Assembly: GCA_024434115.1 (NCBI GenBank)
Contig: QMIT01000003.1
Span: forward strand, 283,282-347,281
DNA length: 64,000 bases
Reading direction: 5' to 3'
Source: Chloroflexota bacterium
GTDB lineage: Bacteria; Chloroflexota; Anaerolineae; Aggregatilineales; J027
In this document: in pieces, positions 24,609 through 34,056 of the stretch
How positions within the stretch are numbered: position 1 is the first letter of the stretch
How the letters are laid out: the number at the start of each line of letters is the position of its first letter
Notes under the pieces: generated by a model
Told to the model about the DNA's origin: nothing
Database searches by the model: none
The model's input: the letters and a program-made list of their open reading frames with translations, nothing else
Program-made: the position numbers and the translations under genes

Positions 24609-27266
24609 ATGAAAAAATGCACTTTAATCATAGGAGTCTTGCTCCTGCTGCTGACCGTTTCCGGTGTAACCTTTGCCATGCCCCGTCACCAAGCCCCGCC
24701 AGAGCCAATTGCCTATGGGGATACCGCAACAGGCAGCATCAGTGAAATTCAAACCGAAGCGCGTTACGTGATCGAGGCCATGCAGGGAGATCGTTTGGTT
24801 GCCGTCGCTTCGACCACCAATGGCGACCTTGACCCCTATTTAAATCTGACCTCGGTTGAAGGCACATTGCTGGCGAGTGACGATAACAGCGGTGGCGGTA
24901 CAACGGCCCAAATCACCTTTGTTGTTCCAGCGAGTGCGGCCTACTTAATCGTGGTGACGCGCTCCCCCGAAGGCGCAGGCAACACCACCGGCGATTTTCA
25001 ATTAACCGTGACCAATGCCGCCACACCTGTCGTTACCGAAGCAATACCTGAAGTAGAAATTCCGACCTCGACTCCCGCCACGACCTCCAACACCGCTCGT
25101 TTGCAGCCCCTTCAATCTGGCACGCCGACGCGGGGCAGTGTGGACACCAGCAGTACCTTTAATCTGTATTGGTTTGAAGGAACAGCCGGGCAGGAAATCA
25201 GCCTTTCACCAGATACCACCAGCCCCTTGCAGCCGCTTTTGGTACTCTACGGGGCCGACTTCAGCGAAATTCTGCGTGCCCAACCGGGCCAAGTCTTGAA
25301 TGCCACCTTAGAGGACAACGGCATTTATTTTGTCGCGGCAGCACAAGTCGAACCCGGGAGCAGTGGCGAGTATGCCTTTACCTTTGACAATGGCACAGGG
25401 AATACTGGCTCATCCATTGACCGCGATTTCTTACTCTATGGTCAAAATATCAGCGGCAGTGTTTCCAACACCACACCCACCACCCGTTTCCGTTTTCGGG
25501 CCGAGGCGGGGGATGCCGTCACCATCAACATGAACACTATCGGCGGCGACTTGGACAGCTACCTTTTGTTGGTAGATTCCAGTGGCAGTACCATCGCGGA
25601 AGATGATAACAGCGGCGGAAATGGCGATGCCCAAATTAACACGACCATGCCGACCAGCGGTGAGTTTTTCATTATTGCCACCCGTTTGGGCCAAGCACAG
25701 GGGGTGACGACAGGTGAATTTCTATTGGCTCTGATTTCCGACGCCCCGCCGCGTTTACCGCAGGCGACCCCGCCGACCCTGCCCACTGAATATGCTGAAT
25801 TCCCACGCCTGACCTATGGCGAAAGTGCTGAGGGTGAAATTAGCAATGCCGTATTCCTAACCGTCTATGTTTTTGAGGGGCGGGCCGGGGACAACGTGAA
25901 TATTGTAATGCAGGCCACTGGGGGCAATCTGGACAGCTATATGGTGCTGCTGGATGATGCACGCATCCCTCTACAAGATGCCGATGACATCAGCGAGACC
26001 AACAAAAATGCCCAATTGCAATTCACCCTGCCGCGTGATGCCTTTTATGCGATTGTCGCCACCCGTTTCGATCAGGCCGAGGGAACAACCGAAGGCACTT
26101 TTGAACTCAGCCTTGACCTTGCCTCCAACGATCAAGCCCCCGGCAATCCTGTTTTAGATAGGCTTGTGACCGAACGTTTGGCAGCGGGCGATACCCCATC
26201 CGGTACATTTGAACCGCTGCGTTTCGCCAGCCTCTATTCCTTCACCGCCGTTGAAAATTCCCTGATTGACTTCGCCGTAACTGCCGACGGGGGTGAAACA
26301 GGCACGTTGATTTTGACAGATGCCTTCTTGAATCCCATCAGTGTTTCCAATAATGGTGTTCTGTTGGCGATTCCGGCTCCGGTGAGTGGCGACTATCTGG
26401 TCATTGTAGCCCCCCAAGCTGGCCCTGCTGCCAATATTTCGGGCGGTTTTTTTGTGGCGCTGAATGCGGGCGTAGGTGAAACAGATACCCCGCCTGATGA
26501 TGGGAATAGTACAACAGGCGGTACAGCTGCCCCTGTCGCCATCGCCTATGGCACAAACGTGCGCGGACGTATCACCGAAGATGTCACCGCCGAACAGTAC
26601 GTTTTTCAGGGGCGGGGGGGTGATATTGTGGATATTTCCATGACCTCTAATGGCCCGGACATTTTAGACTGCTTCCTGCAACTGCTGGATGCAAACGGGG
26701 ATGTGATCGAAGAAAACGACGATATTGACCCCGGCGTCATCCGTGATTCGCTCATCACCGCCACCTTGCCGAGTGATGGTCAATATACGATTGTCGCTAC
26801 GCATTTCGAAGACCCAACGGGGCAGGTTGAGCAGACTTTTGGTAACTATACACTCACATTAGCCTATCGTGACCCCACTACCGCAGGCGTTGATCGGGAA
26901 GCACGGGCTATCAGTTTTGACCAAAGCCTTAGCGACACGATTGATGTCAATACCTACCTATATTTCTACTACTTCACGGGCACGCAGGGAGATACTATCA
27001 CCATTACGGTAGATACAACTGAGGGAAATTTAGACCCGATTCTCTATCTTTATACCTATGATTCAGCTAATCAACCGCGCCTGTTGACGGCCAATGACGA
27101 TAGTCCCTTAGGCAGTACGTATGACCCATACATTGAATACCGTTTGCCACGTACTGGAACCTATCTGATTGCCGTCACACGCTATGCCGAAACCGCCGCC
27201 GATCCAACCGCCGGGACGTATACCATTACCCTACAAAATCTGGGGGCAGGCCCCACGAGCCAATAG
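24609..27266 (+). CDS. Secreted protein with seven PPC-type repeats
   Basis: This 885-aa protein has a signal peptide (MKKCTLIIGVLLLLL...FA). Seven domains of about 100 residues resemble the bacterial pre-peptidase C-terminal (PPC) fold. They start at about residues 33, 145, 270, 395, 510, 640 and 755. Each has an AYGDTATGSI-like opening, a G-D-LDPYL or NLDSYL turn, a DDNSGG or DDI acidic loop and a YLIVVTR or FIIATRL strand. The acidic loops look like Ca2+ sites. No catalytic domain is present. The ATG at 24609 has GGAG upstream. PPC domains usually sit at protease ends, so a protein made only of them may bind surfaces or partners. A paralogue follows. Confidence 0.85.
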   Translation: MKKCTLIIGVLLLLLTVSGVTFAMPRHQAPPEPIAYGDTATGSISEIQTEARYVIEAMQGDRLVAVASTTNGDLDPYLNLTSVEGTLLASDDNSGGGTTAQITFVVPASAAYLIVVTRSPEGAGNTTGDFQLTVTNAATPVVTEAIPEVEIPTSTPATTSNTARLQPLQSGTPTRGSVDTSSTFNLYWFEGTAGQEISLSPDTTSPLQPLLVLYGADFSEILRAQPGQVLNATLEDNGIYFVAAAQVEPGSSGEYAFTFDNGTGNTGSSIDRDFLLYGQNISGSVSNTTPTTRFRFRAEAGDAVTINMNTIGGDLDSYLLLVDSSGSTIAEDDNSGGNGDAQINTTMPTSGEFFIIATRLGQAQGVTTGEFLLALISDAPPRLPQATPPTLPTEYAEFPRLTYGESAEGEISNAVFLTVYVFEGRAGDNVNIVMQATGGNLDSYMVLLDDARIPLQDADDISETNKNAQLQFTLPRDAFYAIVATRFDQAEGTTEGTFELSLDLASNDQAPGNPVLDRLVTERLAAGDTPSGTFEPLRFASLYSFTAVENSLIDFAVTADGGETGTLILTDAFLNPISVSNNGVLLAIPAPVSGDYLVIVAPQAGPAANISGGFFVALNAGVGETDTPPDDGNSTTGGTAAPVAIAYGTNVRGRITEDVTAEQYVFQGRGGDIVDISMTSNGPDILDCFLQLLDANGDVIEENDDIDPGVIRDSLITATLPSDGQYTIVATHFEDPTGQVEQTFGNYTLTLAYRDPTTAGVDREARAISFDQSLSDTIDVNTYLYFYYFTGTQGDTITITVDTTEGNLDPILYLYTYDSANQPRLLTANDDSPLGSTYDPYIEYRLPRTGTYLIAVTRYAETAADPTAGTYTITLQNLGAGPTSQ

Positions 27267-27276
27267 AACGGGTCGT

Positions 27277-28746
27277 ATGCGAAAGGCACTGTTTTTTATT
27301 ACCCTGCTGTTGATGATCTCAGGCTATATACCTGCCTATGCGGATTCATATCGGCAGCAGGGGGATCAACTCCCCTTTGGCGAAACCGTGACGGGTGAGA
27401 TCACCAACGAGGAATTTCGCCAGTTATACACGTTTTCCGGCAATGAGGGGCAGGTGATCGCTATCCGCATGACCCGTGTGGAGGGTGATCTTGACCCGGT
27501 GGTGCTTCTCATGAACACCAACGGCGTTGTTTTGAGCTACAGCGACGATGAGGACGAAGGCCGCAATGCTCTGATAAGCTCTCAGCGCCTTCCCGCCAAT
27601 GGCACCTATGTCGTCATTGCCACGCGCTTTGGACATGAACACGGCAGCACCACAGGCATATACGAAATTCGCATGGACAGCCTCGGTGCAACGGCTTCCA
27701 GCGGCTCTAGCCTGAATCTAGGCACGTCTATTGTGGGAGAAATCACCAACGAACGGCATGAGGTCATCTACACTTTTCAGGCCGAACGTGGGCAGGTCAT
27801 CAACATCTATATGAAACGCACCAGTGGCAATCTTGACCCCCTCTTGGATTTGTTCGACGCCAGCGGCGGCTATCTGATTAGCGGGGACGATGACCCGAAT
27901 TCCTATGGCAGCCTGAACGCCGCGATTTTAAATTTTATGATTCCCAACAATGGCAGTTATATCATTCGGGCCACGCGCTGGGGTTATGATGCGGGTACAA
28001 GTTCGGGGAGTTTTTTGATTGAACTGACTGAAATCCCCCCTGAGACATTAGGGACACGCCCCGCCAATGCCCGCTTTATGGCCTATGAGGACACCGTAAC
28101 CTCCCAGATTGATAATGAAATCTCTATCCGCTTCTTTCAATTTGATGCCACACGCGGGGATGTGATTTCAGCCGTTGCCACCCGTGAAACAGGCAATATC
28201 TCCCCTCACCTGAGCCTGCTTTATATGGATTTACGTCCGATCAGCGTAGGCACAACCGGTTCGGGTCAAGAGGAATCACGCATCAGTGCCACCATTCCCG
28301 AAAATGGGCGCTATTTGCTGGCGGTCTCCCGTTTTCGCGGCACAGAGGGCACCTCCGAAGGGGAGTTTTCACTAATCCTGATTGGGCGGCAGGGTATCGG
28401 CGGCGGGGATGCCCTCGAAATTGTCTACGAGGCGCAGGTGACAGGCATTATTGATACCGTACACACCTCCGAAACCTACATTTTTCTAGGCGAAGAAGGT
28501 GATTTAGTCACCATCACCATGCAGCGCTTAGATGGTAATCTCGATTGTCTGCTGACCCTGCAAGATGAAACAGGCAAACAGTTGATTTTTAACGACGATA
28601 TTGAGCAGGGTGTGGTGCAAGATTCAAGAATTTCCCGCTTTCGTCTGCCCACCGATGGCCTCTATCGCATCGAAGCCTCCCGTTTTGACCGCATCGCAGG
28701 CACAACCAGCGGGGCCTATTCCCTGACCCTCGTGAAAGAGAATTAG
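27277..28746 (+). CDS. Secreted protein with four PPC-type repeats
   Basis: This 489-aa protein is a paralogue of the preceding gene. A signal peptide (MRKALFFITLLLMISGYIPAYA) is followed by four PPC-like domains starting at about residues 32, 148, 262 and 385, each with the same GDLDPVV or NLDPLLD turn, DDED or GDDDP loop and YVVIATRF strand. No enzyme domain is present. The ATG at 27277, 10 bases after the previous stop, is preferred; a start at 27169 would lie inside the upstream gene and lacks a signal peptide. Its stop overlaps the convergent CGNR gene by 4 bases. Role unknown; adhesion, Ca2+ binding or complex assembly are possible. Confidence 0.84.
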   Translation: MRKALFFITLLLMISGYIPAYADSYRQQGDQLPFGETVTGEITNEEFRQLYTFSGNEGQVIAIRMTRVEGDLDPVVLLMNTNGVVLSYSDDEDEGRNALISSQRLPANGTYVVIATRFGHEHGSTTGIYEIRMDSLGATASSGSSLNLGTSIVGEITNERHEVIYTFQAERGQVINIYMKRTSGNLDPLLDLFDASGGYLISGDDDPNSYGSLNAAILNFMIPNNGSYIIRATRWGYDAGTSSGSFLIELTEIPPETLGTRPANARFMAYEDTVTSQIDNEISIRFFQFDATRGDVISAVATRETGNISPHLSLLYMDLRPISVGTTGSGQEESRISATIPENGRYLLAVSRFRGTEGTSEGEFSLILIGRQGIGGGDALEIVYEAQVTGIIDTVHTSETYIFLGEEGDLVTITMQRLDGNLDCLLTLQDETGKQLIFNDDIEQGVVQDSRISRFRLPTDGLYRIEASRFDRIAGTTSGAYSLTLVKEN

Positions 28747-29306
28747 TCTTTATCAGACCGCTGCCTTTCCCGAAAATGCGCCACATTGTACCGATTAGCA
28801 CAGCGTTCCCCGCAAAATCGGCGTGATTTGTTCTTGGATACGTCTATAAAAACCTCTTGGCAAGGCGCGGCGGCACAAACTTTCAATCGTTCCGCACCAT
28901 ACTGCTGCAAGGCCAATGTCAGTCCTAGCCCTGTCTGAACCGCTAATCGTTCCACCAGAGCTACAGTCGTCGGTATCTCATATTTTATTTCTGTCGGTTC
29001 GCCCTCACTGATGCTGGCCTGCAAATTTACAGGGCTTGTACCTAGCAGACTATTGATCGTCCCTTCAATTTCGGCAGCGTCACTGGTCTCCAACCGCAGA
29101 AAAATATCACGCAGTCGGTCACGTAACTGGCGGACCCTCATAAACTCTATTTCGGTGAATGGCCCGCTCATTTCGATATGGCGCTGCTGCAAAAATTCCT
29201 GCAAATCGGCGGGTGTGCGCAAAAATTCCGGCTCATCCAAAAACGGATCATAGGTGTTGGCGAAATCCACCACAAATTGAATAAATTGTTCTCTGTAATG
29301 ACTCAA
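28743..29306 (-). CDS. CGNR zinc-finger transcription regulator
   Basis: This protein of about 187 aa has an ABATE-like N-terminal domain (FVVDFANTYDPF) and a C-terminal zinc finger: CAAAPCQEVFID, then FCGERCANRYNVAHFRERQ, matching the CGNR pattern (C...C...CxxRCxNR). Such proteins are DNA-binding regulators. The TTG at 29306 is chosen because GGAGT lies 9 bases upstream, giving a normal family length. A longer ATG start at 29390 would run across the divergent promoter. It probably controls the divergent MFS exporter gene. Confidence 0.85.
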   Translation of the reverse strand: MSHYREQFIQFVVDFANTYDPFLDEPEFLRTPADLQEFLQQRHIEMSGPFTEIEFMRVRQLRDRLRDIFLRLETSDAAEIEGTINSLLGTSPVNLQASISEGEPTEIKYEIPTTVALVERLAVQTGLGLTLALQQYGAERLKVCAAAPCQEVFIDVSKNKSRRFCGERCANRYNVAHFRERQRSDKD

Positions 29307-29312
29307 TTGTAT

Positions 29313-29390
29313 TTGACTCCTTACAAACTCCGTGATATTATACCGTAAGCACCATAAAATATTTTGCCACTTACACCATACAGGAGTCAA
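29313..29390. promoter_or_regulatory. Divergent promoters sharing one -10, flanked by inverted repeat
   Basis: On the plus strand TTGACT (29313-29318), 17 bases, TATTAT (29336-29341) is a strong promoter for the MFS gene. On the minus strand the same bases read TATAAT (29342-29337), a -10 for the CGNR gene, with a weak -35. A 9-bp inverted repeat TTGACTCCT (29313-29321) / AGGAGTCAA (29382-29390) flanks the region. Both arms overlap a ribosome site (AGGAG) but match beyond it, so they may also be operator halves. Confidence 0.6.
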
Positions 29391-29393
29391 GGG

Positions 29394-30626
29394 ATGGAAA
29401 ACATTGCCCGTTCTTTAAGTTCGCCCCGCAACAATTTTTGGATATTGTGGGGTTCCACCACCGCCTCCAACTTGGCAGATGGTCTGTTTAAAATCTCCCT
29501 GCCGATTCTGACCGCCGGGCTGACCCAATCGCCCGGACTGGTGGCAGGTGTCACTTTTGCAATAACACTCCCGTGGCCTGTATTGGCATTGCACGCTGGC
29601 GTATTGGCAGATCGCTATGACCGCCGTTTGATTATGGTCACGGCCAATCTGTTACGGGTGGCTGTGCTTTCCACCGTAGTATTATTTGCGGCTACCGACC
29701 TCGTTTCGATCTGGATGTTATATGTCTGTGCCTTGCTGCTGGGTATCGCCGAAACCTTTGCCGATACTGCGGCGATGGCGCTCATTCCAGCGGTGGTACA
29801 ATCCAGTTCCCTCGAAAAAGCCAATGCACGGTTGGTCGCCACCCAAACCCTTACCAATGAATTTATCGGGCCTGCGCTGGGGGAACTGCTCACCACCATC
29901 GGCGTCGCGTTAACGCTCGGTCTCAGCAGCGGCCTTTACGCCCTAGCTATGTTTTTCTTGCTCAATTTGGTCGGCATTTTCCGGTCAGAGCGCGTACCCA
30001 CGACTACCATTTCATCCGATCTCAAGGAAGGGCTGCGCTATTTAACCAAACAACGCCTCCTCCGAACCCTGACACTCATTGTCGGTGTAATGGCAGGCTG
30101 CTGGAGCGCATGGCTGGCAATTTTGGTGGTCTATGTGATCGAGCCGGGGCCAGTCGGATTGGATAAATGGGGCTACGGTTTACTATTGGCAGGCATCGGC
30201 ACAGGCGGATTCATCGGCACGTTGATTGTCAACCCGATTACCCGCTGGCTGGGTCGGCGCTGGGCGATTGGCATGGACATCCTCGGCACGTTTACGATGA
30301 TGGCCGTCCCTGCCATCACCACCAACCCCATTCTCATCGGCATTGCAGCCATAATCGGCGGCATGGGGGGAACAATGTGGTCTGTCGTGGTGGCAACGCT
30401 GCGACAAAAAATCGTACCCGATTATTTATTAGGACGGGTCAGTGGTGCGATGCGTCTGGTGGGTTGGGGCACGTTACCTGTCGGGGCAGCGTTTGCGGGT
30501 ATCATTGCCCAAACCGCTGGCGTCCGCGTGGTTTTTGCCCTATGCGCCGTGATAACCTGCCTGTTGTTTATTCCGTTTTTCCGCATTATAACAGATGAGA
30601 TAATCTCAACTTCGCTCCGTGAATAA
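29394..30626 (+). CDS. MFS exporter, MFS_3/EntS-like
   Basis: This 410-aa membrane transporter has about twelve helices. The loop after helix 2 (HAGVLADRYDRRLIM) is the MFS motif A (GxLaDRxdRR), usual for drug or siderophore exporters of the EntS/MFS_3 class. AGGAGTCAAGGG precedes the ATG at 29394. An upstream start at 29364 is not needed. Divergent from a CGNR regulator that may sense its substrate. The substrate is unknown. Confidence 0.88.
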   Translation: MENIARSLSSPRNNFWILWGSTTASNLADGLFKISLPILTAGLTQSPGLVAGVTFAITLPWPVLALHAGVLADRYDRRLIMVTANLLRVAVLSTVVLFAATDLVSIWMLYVCALLLGIAETFADTAAMALIPAVVQSSSLEKANARLVATQTLTNEFIGPALGELLTTIGVALTLGLSSGLYALAMFFLLNLVGIFRSERVPTTTISSDLKEGLRYLTKQRLLRTLTLIVGVMAGCWSAWLAILVVYVIEPGPVGLDKWGYGLLLAGIGTGGFIGTLIVNPITRWLGRRWAIGMDILGTFTMMAVPAITTNPILIGIAAIIGGMGGTMWSVVVATLRQKIVPDYLLGRVSGAMRLVGWGTLPVGAAFAGIIAQTAGVRVVFALCAVITCLLFIPFFRIITDEIISTSLRE

Positions 30627-31386
30627 GCGTAATTCCAACAGTGCAGCGCAAAACAGATTGGAGTCCAATGTGTCCAAGTGGGCTTTATGTTGGCAGGGGT
30701 ATCGGGCAACAATGCCATTGATGGTTGGGGTCGCGCCATTTGGATTAGTATTTGGCGCAATCGCTATCGGGAACGGCATGAGCATCATTGAAGCAGTCGG
30801 GATGTCCATCATCGTACTGGCCGGGTCATCGCAGTTCATCGGGGCACAATTGGTCGGCGATGATACCCCGGCTCTCATTATTATATTGACGACTTTTGTG
30901 GTCAATCTACGGCATTTTTTGTACAGCGCCTCCCTCGCTTCTTTTATCCGCCCTTTAAACAAAGGCTGGAAAGGATTGCTGGCTTACATGATGGTGGATG
31001 AAGTATACGCTATTGTCATCACCCGCCATCTCAAACGCGATCTCACCCCATTGGAACTTGCATGGTTTTTCACCGGCAGCGGCATTTGTCTGATTAGTTT
31101 GTGGTGGGTCAGTACCTTAGCAGGGGCCTTAATTGGCGATGTTTTACCCGATGACGCTGTAGATGCGCTAAGTTTTACCCTCCCCTTGATCTTCACTGCG
31201 ATCGTCGTCCCCGCCCTCAAAACCAGACCCATGCTGTTTTCGGCTGTCAGTGCCGCCGTTACCGGGATTATTTGCGCCCCCATGCCCAACAAATTAGGCT
31301 TGTTAATTGCCGCCGCAGTAGGTATTGCCGCTGGATTGTGGAGCGAATCCCAAATCCCCTCTACCCAATCACAGGAGGTCGCATGA
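30619..31386 (+). CDS. azlC: AzlC-type branched-chain amino acid exporter, large subunit
   Basis: This 255-aa membrane protein is of the AzlC/YgaZ family, which exports valine and related amino acids with a small partner. Typical features are GVAPFGLVFGAIAIGNG, the helix with LAGSSQFIGAQ, and VNLRHFLYSAS. The GTG start overlaps the MFS stop by 8 bases; no clear ribosome site is seen. The next gene is the expected partner AzlD. Confidence 0.9.
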   Translation: MNKRNSNSAAQNRLESNVSKWALCWQGYRATMPLMVGVAPFGLVFGAIAIGNGMSIIEAVGMSIIVLAGSSQFIGAQLVGDDTPALIIILTTFVVNLRHFLYSASLASFIRPLNKGWKGLLAYMMVDEVYAIVITRHLKRDLTPLELAWFFTGSGICLISLWWVSTLAGALIGDVLPDDAVDALSFTLPLIFTAIVVPALKTRPMLFSAVSAAVTGIICAPMPNKLGLLIAAAVGIAAGLWSESQIPSTQSQEVA

Positions 31387-31682
31387 TCTGGTTAACGATT
31401 TTGGGCATGGGTCTTGTCACCTATGGGGTGCGGGTGCTGCCCTTCACCTTTTTGCGCGAAGAAATGCTGCCCAATTGGGTGCGACGCGGGTTAAATTATG
31501 TACCAGTCGCGGTGCTTTCGGCGATTATCGCCCCGGAATATTTGCCGTCTAACGATTGGGGGCACATCACGATAGATGCCCATTTAGTGGCGGGGATTGC
31601 CGCAATTCTGGTAGCATGGTTCAGCAAAAATACGATCCTCACCATCGTGGTTGGCATGGCTATCCTGTTGATCTTAGGCTAA
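31383..31682 (+). CDS. azlD: AzlD-type branched-chain amino acid exporter, small subunit
   Basis: This 99-aa protein has about three to four helices (MIWLTILGMGLVTYGVRVLPF at the start, with the family's TYxxRxxPF). The ATG at 31383 overlaps the azlC stop as ATGA and has AGGAGGTCGC upstream. It works as a complex with AzlC in the cytoplasmic membrane. Confidence 0.9.
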   Translation: MIWLTILGMGLVTYGVRVLPFTFLREEMLPNWVRRGLNYVPVAVLSAIIAPEYLPSNDWGHITIDAHLVAGIAAILVAWFSKNTILTIVVGMAILLILG

Positions 31683-31742
31683 TCGTGGGTTAAGCGTTGA
31701 CTGAGGGTACGAGGAATCGTCGTTTATCAGCCCTCCTACCTC

Positions 31743-31751
31743 TGCTATAAT
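31743..31751 (+). promoter_or_regulatory. Extended -10 promoter for MoxR cluster
   Basis: TGCTATAAT is a perfect extended -10; the upstream -35 region (31723-31728) is weak, as expected for this type. Transcripts would have a leader of about 34 bases to the ATG at 31792. Confidence 0.6.
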
Positions 31752-31791
31752 GGCGCGGCGGCCTGATACCAGAGAAAGTGGAAAGCACAGC

Positions 31792-32754
31792 ATGAATATT
31801 GTTCAATCGGTTGCTGAACGCCTTATTGATAATGTCGCACGAGTCATCATCGGTAAACGTAATGAAATCCGCATGACGGTCTTGGGCCTGTTATGTCAGG
31901 GCCATATTCTGCTAGAAGACGTGCCCGGTGTCGGCAAAACCATGATGGCAAAAGCATTGGCAAAATCCATCGGCGCAACCTTCAGCCGTATCCAATTCAC
32001 CCCTGACATGCTGCCATCCGACGTCACCGGGGTCTCGATTTTTAATCAGGGCACTCGTGAATTTGAGTTCCGCCCCGGCCCAATCATGGCCCAAATTGTC
32101 CTGACCGATGAAATCAACCGGGCCACTCCCAAAACCCAAGCCGCTCTATTGGAAGCAATGGAAGAAAGACAAGTCACAGTGGATGGCACGACTTATCCAC
32201 TTGAAGAACCATTCTTGGTATTGGCGACACAAAACCCTATCGAATATGAAGGCACTTTCCCTCTGCCCGAAGCCCAATTGGATCGTTTTATGATTCGTAT
32301 CCGCTTGGGTTACCCCACCCCCCAAGAGGAAATCTCCATGTTGGATTCGCAGCAGTATCAGCATCCACTGGCGGAACTACGGCAGGTTGTTTCGGTGGAT
32401 GAACTCTTGCGGGCACAACGAGCCGTGCGTGATACCTATCTCAATTACGATGTCAAAGCCTATATTGTCGAACTCGTCACTGCCACCCGCCGCCACCCCG
32501 ATGTTTATCTAGGGTCGAGTCCGCGTGGGGCATTGGCGCTCTATCGTCTGGCCCAAGCCAACGCCGCACTACAGGGGCGTGAATTTGTACTGCCGGATGA
32601 TGTAAAATTATTAGCTGAGGCGGTCTTGGCCCATCGCATTATTCTTGGCCCAACAGCGCGTATCAAGGACATTTCGTCGGGGAGCATTATTCAGTACATT
32701 CTCAATACCACTCCTATTCCCGGTGTCACAGTCGGGCAGCGGTATTCACAGTAA
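31792..32754 (+). CDS. MoxR-family AAA+ ATPase
   Basis: This 320-aa AAA+ ATPase has Walker [17 protein letters not shown], Walker [24 protein letters not shown] and sensor 1 [15 protein letters not shown]. MoxR proteins act as chaperones, often on targets with von Willebrand A or DUF58 domains. The ATG at 31792 has GGAAAG upstream; an ATG at 31750 overlaps the promoter -10 and is rejected. A DUF58 gene follows after 6 bases, the usual pairing. Confidence 0.93.
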   Translation: MNIVQSVAERLIDNVARVIIGKRNEIRMTVLGLLCQGHILLEDVPGVGKTMMAKALAKSIGATFSRIQFTPDMLPSDVTGVSIFNQGTREFEFRPGPIMAQIVLTDEINRATPKTQAALLEAMEERQVTVDGTTYPLEEPFLVLATQNPIEYEGTFPLPEAQLDRFMIRIRLGYPTPQEEISMLDSQQYQHPLAELRQVVSVDELLRAQRAVRDTYLNYDVKAYIVELVTATRRHPDVYLGSSPRGALALYRLAQANAALQGREFVLPDDVKLLAEAVLAHRIILGPTARIKDISSGSIIQYILNTTPIPGVTVGQRYSQ

Positions 32755-32760
32755 AGCGTT

Positions 32761-34056
32761 ATGGCACAACGACGCCTTGCCATCTATGTCATTTTAATAT
32801 TGGCACTGGTCGGCGGATTCCTCAGCGGGCGAGCGTTTTTTTATAACATCACCTGCGTTTTTGGGGGTATCCTTGTCGCCTCATTGGTCTTTTCGTGGGC
32901 TTCGATCAACTGGCTCAATATTGGTCGGCACACCCTTGTTCGCCGCGCACAGGTTGGGCAGTATTTCGAGGAAAATTTCGCCGTCCGCAACAAAAGTATC
33001 ATCCCCAAACTCTGGCTGGAAATCCGCGACCACTCCGATTTACCCGGTCATAACAGCAGCCAAGTCGTGCCGTTTATGACCCCCGGCAGTACCTATCGCT
33101 GGAAGGTCGGTACTTTGTGTGTGCGGCGGGGTCAATTTACGCTTGGCCCGATGACTGTCACCAGTGGCGACCCCTTTGGCTTCTATGTCTTCCCCCGTCA
33201 CATCGCCGCAACTTCCAGCATTATTGTCTATCCCATCACCGTACCGATTTATGATTTTGCCACGCCCACTGGGGCACTATCGGGTGGACAGGCCATTCGC
33301 CGCCGCACCTTTGAAATCACACCCAACGCCGCTGGTATCCGCGAATACGCCCCCGGCGACAGCCTCAATCGTATCCATTGGAAAAGCACCGCCCGTCGTG
33401 GTAAGCTGCTCGTCAAGGAATTTGAAGAAGACCCCCTCGGTGATGTCTGGATTATCTTAGACCTCTCCAAAGCCTCACTAGTGGAACGCCCCTCTGCGGC
33501 GACATGGGGCGCATCCGATTTGGCCTACAGTCGCAGCATACCACTGCCTCCCTCCACCGAAGAATATGCCATCGCCGCCGCTGGTTCGATTGCCCAATTT
33601 TTTGTGGAGAAGGGGCGCTCGGTGGGCTTCTTAAGCTACACCCCCCATCGAGATTATGTCGCGCCGGATCGGGGAGATCGCCAACTCACTGATATATTGG
33701 AGGTCTTGGCAGTTGCCAAAAGTGAAACCCAATTGACCCTACTGCAACTGCTTTCGATGGAAGCCCAACATCTTACACGCGGCACAACCCTTATCCTGAT
33801 AACCGCTTCATTGGATACCTCGTGGGCAGCATTGGCTCATATACAAGTGCGGCGTGGTCTGTCGGTCATTGCGGTCATGATAGACCCAACCAGTTTTGGG
33901 GTCTATGGCCCAAATTTTGAAGGAGCACGCCAGCAGGTCGAGGCCGCCGGAGTGACGGTTTACCCGCTCCGTCAAGAGGATGACCTAACCGCCACCCTGA
34001 GTTATCGCCCCGGCACAAATGGGAAATCACATGCAGGCACAAAATTTCATTCGTGA
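32761..34056 (+). CDS. DUF58 membrane-anchored protein
   Basis: This 431-aa protein has two N-terminal membrane helices (about residues 7-25 and 30-52) and a DUF58 region with GIREYAPGDSLNRIHWKSTARRG (the family's signature) and KEFEEDPLGDVWIILDLS, a von Willebrand A-like strand. DUF58 proteins occur with MoxR ATPases and are thought to have a cell-envelope assembly role. The pair is intact here. Its end overlaps the start of the next gene. Confidence 0.9.
   Translation: MAQRRLAIYVILILALVGGFLSGRAFFYNITCVFGGILVASLVFSWASINWLNIGRHTLVRRAQVGQYFEENFAVRNKSIIPKLWLEIRDHSDLPGHNSSQVVPFMTPGSTYRWKVGTLCVRRGQFTLGPMTVTSGDPFGFYVFPRHIAATSSIIVYPITVPIYDFATPTGALSGGQAIRRRTFEITPNAAGIREYAPGDSLNRIHWKSTARRGKLLVKEFEEDPLGDVWIILDLSKASLVERPSAATWGASDLAYSRSIPLPPSTEEYAIAAAGSIAQFFVEKGRSVGFLSYTPHRDYVAPDRGDRQLTDILEVLAVAKSETQLTLLQLLSMEAQHLTRGTTLILITASLDTSWAALAHIQVRRGLSVIAVMIDPTSFGVYGPNFEGARQQVEAAGVTVYPLRQEDDLTATLSYRPGTNGKSHAGTKFHS

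Noticed and set aside
27169..27276. N-terminal extension of the second PPC protein
   Set aside because: It lies inside the first PPC gene in another frame and would hide a good signal peptide starting at 27277.
24609..28746. Assembly duplication of the PPC region
   Set aside because: The repeats are only similar at the protein level, with different DNA, lengths and loops, so this is old duplication and not an assembly fault.
29307..29393. Long overlap of the CGNR and MFS genes
   Set aside because: Better starts (TTG 29306 and ATG 29394, each with a ribosome site) remove the overlap and leave a proper divergent promoter.
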